A stretch of 64,000 nt of DNA. Origin: Nigrospora sphaerica (lineage: Eukaryota > Ascomycota > Sordariomycetes > Amphisphaeriales > Apiosporaceae). Location of the stretch: positions 124,001 through 188,000 of the forward strand of contig JAGVVL010000017.1 in the NCBI GenBank assembly GCA_018287875.1, given 5' to 3'. This document shows positions 56,376 through 64,000 of the stretch, in pieces. The notes under the pieces were generated by a model, which was given only the letters and a program-made list of their open reading frames with translations, had not been told where the DNA came from and did no database searches. Numbering within the stretch: position 1 is the first letter of the stretch; every line of letters starts with the position of its first letter. The position numbers and the translations under genes were made by a program.

Positions 56376-59238
56376 ATGGCGCCCCAAAAGGGTGGTCAGG
56401 TCAACAAGCAGCACCAGCACCAACACCAGCACCGTGCCAAACAGCCCAGCGCTACCATGGCTGTTACGGCTGCTGCTGCCGCTCCTGCTGCCGGCCATGC
56501 AGCTGTGCCCGCAAAGAAGCCTACCACTGCCGCCGCCCCTGCTTACCGTCCTGCAGTCGTGCCTGCGATTCCTCTGCCCCTCCTGCAACGCCAGTCGAGC
56601 AAACATCACCAGCAGCGCCCGCACCAGCACCACCGGAACCCCTCGTCGGCCCTTGCCTCGCCCACCGCGATCCCCGCCTCCAATGGTTTCCCCGCTACCT
56701 CACTTGAGGCTGCCCTGATTGACATCCAGTCCGGCGCCAGCGAGCCCGCTCTGGCCCTGCAAAAGGCCGCTCATGCCCAAGCGCACGCGCAGAAGAATTT
56801 GCGAACCTCTGGAAATGGGGTCCCTGCGGGTGCGTCAGGCGCGGTCGCCAATGCTGCAAGCAACGCGGCAAACGGAATGGGCAGCGCGGACGAGAAAGTG
56901 AACGGTAACGGCAACACGGCGAACAAGACAAACGGCGTCCGCAGGCACCCCCACGACAAACGCCAGCATACAGCCAACGGTATCAACGGTACCAACGGTG
57001 TCCACGGCCACGGCTCCGCGAATGGCATCGCCAGCATCACCTTTGGCGACGTAGCTCCCGACCTGTCTTCTACAACCGGACGAACGACGCCTGACTCCTC
57101 AGCCGACACTTCGATGGCCCCTTCTGCTATGGGCGATGCTGACTCCCATAACACTGGTTTCACGCCCGACCACCACCTAGGTAAGGCCTTCCCCTTCGCG
57201 TTTAACCTGCCCGGTTCTTTGTTGCCCTTTCCACCAGTGTTGGAGCGCCCCCGTCCTTGCTCCGTCAGACAGCTTACCTCTCTTTCGTACCGGCCCAGGT
57301 CCCGACTTCGGCGAGAACGACCTGCCCTCTTCCTCCTCGGCTCCGACCTCTCAGCCCCAGTCGGCTACACATTTACCCGTCGACTTCATGCCGTCTCCGC
57401 ATGCTGCTGCCAACGGCCACCATCATTACTTTGGCCATCCGCAGGAGCATTTCCCGCATGGCAACGCGAGTAATGGTCACGGCCCTGCCTTTCCCAACGG
57501 CGTGACCGCGCCTCCCCATTTGCATGGTCTCCAGCACCCTGTTAATGGTAACGGTAATGGCGTTGTCTTTGGTGGAATGGGTTTCGACTCACACTCTTCC
57601 TCCCCGGCTCCCCTTTCAGCTAGTTTCATGCCCCCTCCTGGACCATTCCCGCGGCCTCCCATCAACGGCCTCGGTGGTGACAATGGCCCCGGCTTCCACC
57701 TAGCTAGGGACCACCCGGCGCACATGCGTGGAGTCGGTCACGGCCACGCCCACACGGATAGTAACGGCACCAACTTTCCTCTCCCGCTCACACCCTACCG
57801 GGCCGAGATGAACGCCATGTCCAGCGCTATGGATGGCCGCGGCCCGATAGCCGCGCCGGCGCCTGGCCCCCATGGGCCGTTCGATGGCCACCCGCCCGGC
57901 ATGGGACTTTATGGACCCAATACCCCTCACGGCTTCCTTGATCCGATTGGGCCCCCGGAGCCCAACGGCGTCCATCGTCGCATGCTCTTTGCCAACTTCG
58001 CCGCTGGTGTCGACTTGGACCCAGCCGACGATGACGAGTGGCTGCATTCCAGTGCACGCTGGATGCGGGAACAATTCGACTCTCCCGAGCTCAGCGACTG
58101 CACCCTCGAGTTTGTTTTCGCCCACACCCAGAGCTCCCAGAGATTCCACGCCCACAAGTTGGTCTTGGCAAGGAGCCCGACCCTGAGAGATAGCGTGATG
58201 CATATTCTCCATCAGCGGGACCCCAAAACGATATCGGTGTCGACGATGGAAAAACACACCAACCCGGATGCCTGGCGATTGGCAGTTCACCATCTCTACC
58301 AAGCTCCGCTGCCTAATTTTGGAACGTTTAACATGCTGCCGGGAAACCGAGCTGAGCATTTCCACTGGTCCTTATCGTACGCTGCCGCCGGCCACGTCCT
58401 CAAGCTGCGTGACATCTTGGTCCGTGGTCTCCGGATGGCTTCGGCCCTCGTGGGGTGGGACACGGTCGAGGCGGGGCTATCCTTTGCTCTCGAAGAAGCC
58501 AATCACAATTTTACCGTCAACCCCGATACTGGAGCCCTTGGCTCCCCCTACATTGAGTTCTACTACGGCCCCGAGACGACACAGCTTGTGTCGGCCGTTT
58601 TGGACTTCCTCGTGAACCGCTTCCCGACCGACTTTGTGCTCGACAAGTCCGTTATCGACTCGGTCCGATTCGCCCGCCTCCCCATCCACGTGCCTCCGCC
58701 CAAGACGTCACCGGCCATTGTACGCGGCAGCTCGGGCTTCCAGTCCAGCCAGGAGGCTGGCACCGGCAAGGCAACCCGACTAGCCAGCCTCCAGTTTGGG
58801 GATATCCCTCCCGCCTTCCCGGAAGATGACAGCTCGGCACGAAAGCCGGCCCAATGCTCGCCCGAACTGTCACGCGTGCTGCTCAATCTGCCCTTCCCGA
58901 TGCTGCAGGCAGTGCTGACGTCGGAGAGCAACGGCATTTCGGGATGGAACACGGCGCAGGATAGATACCATGCCGTGTCGGAGGTGGTCGCCGAGCGCGA
59001 GGCCCGACGGCTTCGCGCCGTCGAGCACTTGAAGACGAGCACCATTGCCGAGATCGACGACATCAAGGCGCGGCTGTCGCGCGAGAGCCCCTCGGCCCGC
59101 GCGTCGCCCTGGGACGTACTGAATTGGCGGGAGGAGGTGCTGCCTCCTACGGGCGCCAGCGTGCCGGTCCTGAATCGCACGTGGGATCCGCAGTTCGCTG
59201 TCTCTCCCCGGGGTGTGCTGGCGGAGGGGACTGATTAG
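56376..59238 (+). CDS. Large BTB-domain protein with low-complexity N-terminus
   Basis: Two exons, 56376-57180 and 57299-59238, give 914 residues; the intron (gtaagg...gcccag) joins DHHLG to PDFGEND. I chose the ATG at 56376; an in-frame upstream start at 56145 would add 77 residues of unlikely Cys/Val-rich leader. Residues 1-500 are low complexity: QHQHQHQ near the start, then Ala-rich, then Asn/Gly/His-rich (NGINGTNGVHGHGSANG). A BTB/POZ-like domain follows at about residues 528-640 (SDCTLEFVFAHTQSSQRFHA, HKLVLARSPTLRDSVMHIL). The C-terminal half is helical and basic (VAEREARRLRAVEHLKT). BTB domains mediate dimerisation and CUL3 binding; the target here is unknown. The very long leader and low-complexity arms suggest a conserved regulator rather than a biosynthetic gene. 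Confidence 0.85.
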
Positions 59239-61637
59239 CCACCAGCGGTGACGAAGCCACGTGCTTCGAGAACCCCAAGGAAATCCCCATTCCCAACTTG
59301 AGCATTCACAGCATTAGCATGGTGGTGACGTCCGAAACGGGCCAGGTAGCCATGCGTCATCACGGCTACGATGCTCACGGGACGCAACTCACCGCTCGGC
59401 CCGATGGGCAAGCCATGATGGACCCCTGGTCAGCCGGGGCGAGCCGTCGAAAATCTGCCTGCAGGGCATGCTGGAATGCGATGCAATAAGGCGCTGGCTT
59501 CGCGATGAGGAAGCGCCAGGCTGGTGAGACTCTGGTTGTTGCGTCTCACGCGGTACGCTTCGGCCCGTGGTTATGATGGCGACGAAGAAAAAGTTGCTAG
59601 AGATGGAGCCAAAAAGGTGCAATATGGACAGGGAGACTAAAAGCTGATAATACCCAGGTTTGGTTTGCGAGAAGCATGGCGACAGCGCGGAAGAGGCAAG
59701 GCGCGCCGGCCGGTGGCTCGTCTCGCTAAGGTTGGCCGCGCTACTTGTTGCTATTCTTTTTGTTTTCAGCGCCTCGATGCCTGCACTCGACAGCCTCGGC
59801 GATACGGGGCCACGAAGCGGGTTGGCACCACACTCGCTTGAGTATATGCGTCAAGGACATAGATTAGAGAGTAGTTTTGCTTTTTAATGAGCGTATCGTG
59901 ACAACTAGAGGATTGCTCCCCGTGTGACTGCTTGTTCGTTGTTGGCGGCCTGGCCGTTGGGCCAACATTGGGGGTGGAGTAGTCCCCCATACCACACGCA
60001 TCCTTGCCGGCTGTGAGTAAAGCTGTGGTGTGACCCAGGGGGTGGAGAAGGATGGAGTCATGTTGTGATACGACCCTGTGCGTGTGTGCATGTGTGCGTG
60101 TGTGCATGTGTGCGTGTGTGCGTGTGTGAGGGGCAGAGAAGAGTACCTATTCCGGCAACAAAAGTACCTAGTCAGTCGACTTGCCTCTTTCGGTAGGTGG
60201 GCTATCTTTTCAGCCCATCTTAGAGGTGGGTTTTGATTGGTGGTGACGGACGGGAGCGCAACTGTGGGCACCAAGCACAAGGCAAACGGGTAAGGACGCT
60301 GACAAAGGGAGGCACGCTGACCACTATCACGGCCAATAGCCAACAAGGGGGTGAGTTAGAAGGTCTCAGCTTAACGAGAATGTACGGCTACGTGATAGGT
60401 ATTGAAAGAAAGCGTGGGTACAAACAAGATGGACAAGGCGACTGTCACGAGGAGGCGAACAGTCCATGGCACGGTATGCCAGGTTTCTCGCGCTGAAAGG
60501 TACAGAGGCGGGTTTGGCGATGTGGGCTGAGAAGGAGATCCAGTCGCAAGCGTGGGCGAAAAGGATATTGCGGCGGTGCTTGGGCAAGGGAGATCAGACG
60601 GCTGAAGAGCGCGGCGAAGTTGCACAGGCGGGCCGTGGCGGCCCGCACCGGGGACGGTCCGCCTCGGCTCCAAGATCTCATCGCCACCGAGGGCAGGGAC
60701 CCACGCCCGCCGTCAACACGACGGTCGTCCACGGTTCACGTCTCGGGGGGCTCCCCGACCTTCGAGCTCCGAAGATCACACGAACTAACACGTACCGACC
60801 CCCTAGGGGGAATAGGGAAATTAATAGGTACCGCCACAGACAAGGACGGGCTAATCGTGCGCTGGATGAGCACTCGCAGACCGAGGATTCAGCATCCCCT
60901 CGACACCTAGACGTCGTCCAGCACAGCACAGGAACCACTCCGATGGCCGCAAAGGGACACGGCTCGGATCGGTAGTTGGCGAACTGTCTTCGGAACATGA
61001 GGAGGCTACCTGTACGGTGCACGTGGCCAGCCCTCCGCTCTGAAAGCCCTTGGAAAGAGCCTTCGAGGGGATCCATCTGCAAATCATCCGCCGTTCTTGT
61101 TCATCTCCGTCGCCGCCATCGCCATGGCGACCCCTGAAGCGGACCCCCTCACTAAACCCCTCAAGAAGCCCTCAGGCGCCAGCAGAAGGGCTAAGAGAAA
61201 AGAATGGCAGAAATTACCCGCAGGTCAGCAGTAAACCGGCATGGGATCTGACTTTCCCCGGCCGACAACATTTCGGTTACGGCTCGCGCTACCATCAGTG
61301 GACGCCGCGACCCCCTCGACGAAGGCGTAATGAGCAGGACCGCCGACGACAAGCCTGGGGAGGAAAAGAGGTCAGCCCACCATCTTTCCCTTACGTAGAA
61401 AAGGATACGAAAGTGAGGGAGGGAAGAAACGCACATGGGAAAGTAACTGCCCCCCAGGGTCTCTAGACTTAGCGCCTTGGAAACCGGTCGACTTGTACTC
61501 GTCGGGCCCCGTTTCCTCGAGGGACAAGCTGCTCGGGTGCGTTTATTTCACTACCGACGTCCAGATTGCGTATTGTCTCTTTGCCGGAGGTAGGTCGGGC
61601 CCTCGGCTTGTGTGCGAGGACGGAAGCCCAAGGACTG
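59239..61637. other. No recognisable gene; TG microsatellite
   Basis: A (TGTGCR)n microsatellite lies at about 60,075-60,128. The first 250 bp after the BTB stop look weakly coding-like (ENPKEIPIPNLSIHSISM) and may be an alternative 3' end. Otherwise only short frames are present. Confidence 0.4.
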
Positions 61638-62406
61638 ACTCCGTGGGACTCTTTCCCTTCTGTCGGTCTTTTCGGCCTTTGTCGATCTCTGCCTCGCTGC
61701 TTATCCCGCCGTCGTGTTGTGGCAGCTGCAAGTGCCGTGCCGCCAAAAGGCGATCCTGAGCGGCGCCCTTGGCCTGGGCGCTATGTAAGGATGGCCCCTT
61801 TTCCCCGACCCATCCGTCCTGCGGTACCGATTCTGATGACCCTCTTGGCTTCAGCTCCGGTGCCGTTGCTATTTACAAGACAACACATATTCCGTACCTG
61901 GGCAACCCCTATTCTACCTGTACGGGTCCCGCGCTCAAGTCTTTACTCCTTTAAACCGGCTGACTGACTGGACTTTCCTATGTAGACGCAACTGCAGACT
62001 TGCAAACTTGGACTGTGCAAGAGGAACCCTTCCCGTTGCGCCCCGCTGCCCCATAATCAAGACCGGTCCCCTCTAAGACCTGCCCATCCGTAGAGTCGAA
62101 AAAAACAACATCGTGATGGCGTCCTCGATCCCCATCCTGCAGCCCCTCATGGAACGCCTCTTCGGCGCCACAGTGCTGGGCAGCATGCCGCACACTCACC
62201 GCTACCGAGGCCAGTTCAGCGACCGCGCGCGCATGCCCACCGCTGTCGCCCACCGCCGCCGCCGCGCCCAGGAAGATCTCGAGATGACAATACCGGCGGG
62301 GGCGGCAGCCGGGAACCCGCCGCCGCCGCCGGTGAAAGTCAAGTGGATATGTAAGCCAAGGGTGATGAATAGTACGAGGATGGCTCGAGCCGCCATGACG
62401 CCGTAG
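61638..62406 (+). pseudogene. 3' half of a SAT4/rhodopsin-domain membrane protein
   Basis: Four exon pieces keep frame: about 61640-61784, 61855-61919, 61986-62016 and 62094-62406. They encode VFSAFVDLCLAAYPAVVLWQ, GLGAISGAVAIYKT, YATADLQTWTVVE, and then SSIPILQPLMERLFG with a Pro-rich cytosolic tail. This series is characteristic of the last helices of fungal SAT4-family (Rhodopsin, PF20684-type) seven-helix proteins. The third intron is GC-AG (gcaaga at 62017, cgtag acceptor). Upstream, a TGA at 61637 blocks the frame with no AG acceptor between it and the exon, and I cannot find the first four helices. It is therefore probably 5'-truncated or broken, though an unusual exon structure could explain it. 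Confidence 0.55.
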
Positions 62407-64000
62407 TCGCTACGGCTGAACGACCCAGTCGCGGGGGGCGTAGATGGGCGAGGGGTGGCTGTATCAACAAACTGTCGAACGGAGATGAGATGGATTAGTC
62501 GGTTGATTAAGAAGATCGAGGGAGGGATAAGAAGAACTACAGGAGGGAGGAGACTCCCTTTTTATATATATGCTATGGCATCACTAGTGGGTGAGACTTG
62601 GTATCCGTCCTCGACATGAACCTCTATGAGGAACTGTGGTGGAGAGGATTGAAGTGACTGATTGGTTGAAGAGCAATAGAGAAGACACCAGAGGAAGGAG
62701 ATTCCCTACGTACGTACGTGACGCGTGACCAGTGGGCGAGGCCGAGTTTTCCTTCCAATATTGTTATCGTTTAACACCATGGCCAGTCCGTGTAAACGCC
62801 TCCCCCCACAAATCCCTCTTATTTCTAAAACCCGAGTGCGCCCTGTGGCTATCACATGCACCCATTCACGTATGGAAAATCCTAAACCGGCGTGAAACGC
62901 TTTTCGATCACTTGGTCGTCGTTTTGTTTCTCGACCACTTCTGCGCCCAAGGATATGAAGTCAGGCTCGAAGAAATACCCGGGTCGAAGTAGGGTACGTT
63001 GAGTGACATATCAATGTTAAAGAACTGAGTGACAGCTCGCTCCAGAGAGTTGATCTACCACGAGCGAGAACATCTCATCGATTCTCTCAGGGAATGGATC
63101 TAATGATGACGTCTGAATTCCAGGATGTGTGCTGATGCACAGAACATTGTGACAAGCTTCATCCACCAATGAGTGAGCCCCGACCGCATATGATATGAGA
63201 GCGTCATCTTTCAGACCGGTATGGCTGCAAATGGCGTGCTGCACAGAACAATATCTTGGCGCCGGAAACACAGTAAGCTTCCTGAGAAGAGAACTCGTGT
63301 AAGAGTTATGCGGAATAGGGCTCTACCTCTACCCAGGTTATCAGCCGGCACGCTTAGCATGGCGGCCGTCTTGGGAGAAAGGTCTATGATCGTATGCCGA
63401 TTTCAGCCAGCTGGACTCACTAGCAGTATCCGCCTTTCCCGTCGTCTGGGACATCCTTGGAAACTTTCCTGACGCCATGCGGGGTAACATTTTCTTCGGT
63501 ACACGCGCCGAAGACCAGGTCAAGTTGTCCTCATCATTAAAGGGTTTCCGGGACTCCCATAGACAGTGCCTCGGGAGCCGGGACTGGGTGATTCATCAAC
63601 CGATTTCATAGCTAGCTAGCCCGTCAGGACAACCGTCCATATGCTGATCGCCTTTCTCGCCCTCTCTCGTGTGAGCAGCGAGGTCGACTGAGGAGCCCTC
63701 TTCATTGTGGACACGACGTTCCAAGAAGACGACGTGGCGAAGGCGGGGGAACAAACAGACGAAAAGAAAAAAGAGGGACGGCGTCGTCGTCGTCGTCGTC
63801 ACCATTCGCCGGTTGATGCATAAAAAAAAACTCTAGAGGCGGGTAGGTATCCCCTTTGCTCCGACTTTCCGGCTTCTTCTCGTTTCGCCGCCCCCCACCC
63901 TCGCGCTGTAAACGTTTGCTCGTTGCCAATCAGTGATGTAATGCCAGCTGAACCATGGTGGGTAAGAAGTAGTACACAAAGAAAAAAAATAACGCCCAGT
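62407..64000. other. No recognisable gene
   Basis: Short frames only. A (cgt)n run lies at 63,783-63,799 and A-runs near 63,823 and 63,984. Nothing else is supported at the right end. Confidence 0.4.

Noticed and set aside
1..64000. tRNA or rRNA genes
   Set aside because: No T-loop/anticodon-like combination or rRNA core was noticed on reading; a tRNA scan would be needed to exclude them formally.

Overview
The window looks like nuclear DNA of a filamentous ascomycete (Pezizomycotina). Genes are split by short introns of about 50-150 bp with GT/AG ends and CTRAC-like branch sites. Codon third positions in coding regions are strongly GC-rich. The protein families are typical of moulds: highly reducing polyketide synthase, several P450s, berberine-bridge-type flavoenzymes, NWD-type NLR remnants, SAT4/rhodopsin-domain proteins. 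Part of the window carries nonsense changes of the kind left by repeat-induced point mutation (RIP). All identifications come from reading the translated sequence; no database was searched.

Left part (about 1-13.1 kb): a gene graveyard. Sequence from about 6 to 12.7 kb is TA-rich with no intact gene. Two dead genes can still be read: a minus-strand acidic/basic ORF at about 3.9-5.9 kb, and a plus-strand polytopic membrane protein resembling MATE-type transporters at about 9.0-10.5 kb. Both are interrupted almost only by TAG/TAA codons, and in the second these sit where Gln or Trp is expected. A C-terminal WD40/NWD fragment (13.1-13.8 kb) closes this part.

Centre (14.2-47.2 kb): a dense, apparently intact biosynthetic gene cluster. 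Left to right: FAD-linked oxidoreductase (+), MFS transporter (+), short-chain dehydrogenase (+), secreted FAD-linked oxidase with both covalent-flavin residues (-), basic-region/ankyrin transcription factor of the bANK (ToxE-like) type (-), P450-1 (-), P450-2 (+), P450-3 (+), alpha/beta hydrolase (-), and a 2,430-residue highly reducing PKS (+) with KS-AT-DH-(degenerate MT)-ER-KR-ACP and no release domain. P450-1/P450-2 and hydrolase/PKS are divergent pairs sharing 0.7-0.8 kb promoters. A reasonable model is that the PKS makes a reduced, probably unmethylated chain and the hydrolase releases or edits it. Three P450s, two flavoenzymes and an SDR then oxidise or cyclise it, the MFS protein exports it, and the bANK protein switches the set on. 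I do not recognise the product.

Right part (47.2-64 kb): minisatellites after the PKS, a 3.8 kb gene-poor stretch, a FabG-like SDR (51.0-51.9 kb, cluster membership doubtful), a 4.5 kb gene-free leader in front of a large BTB-domain protein (56.4-59.2 kb), and the 3' half of a SAT4/rhodopsin-domain membrane protein (61.6-62.4 kb).

Three introns in the window (P450-1 intron 1, PKS intron 1, SAT4-like intron 3) only keep the frame if they use GC-AG rather than GT-AG borders.
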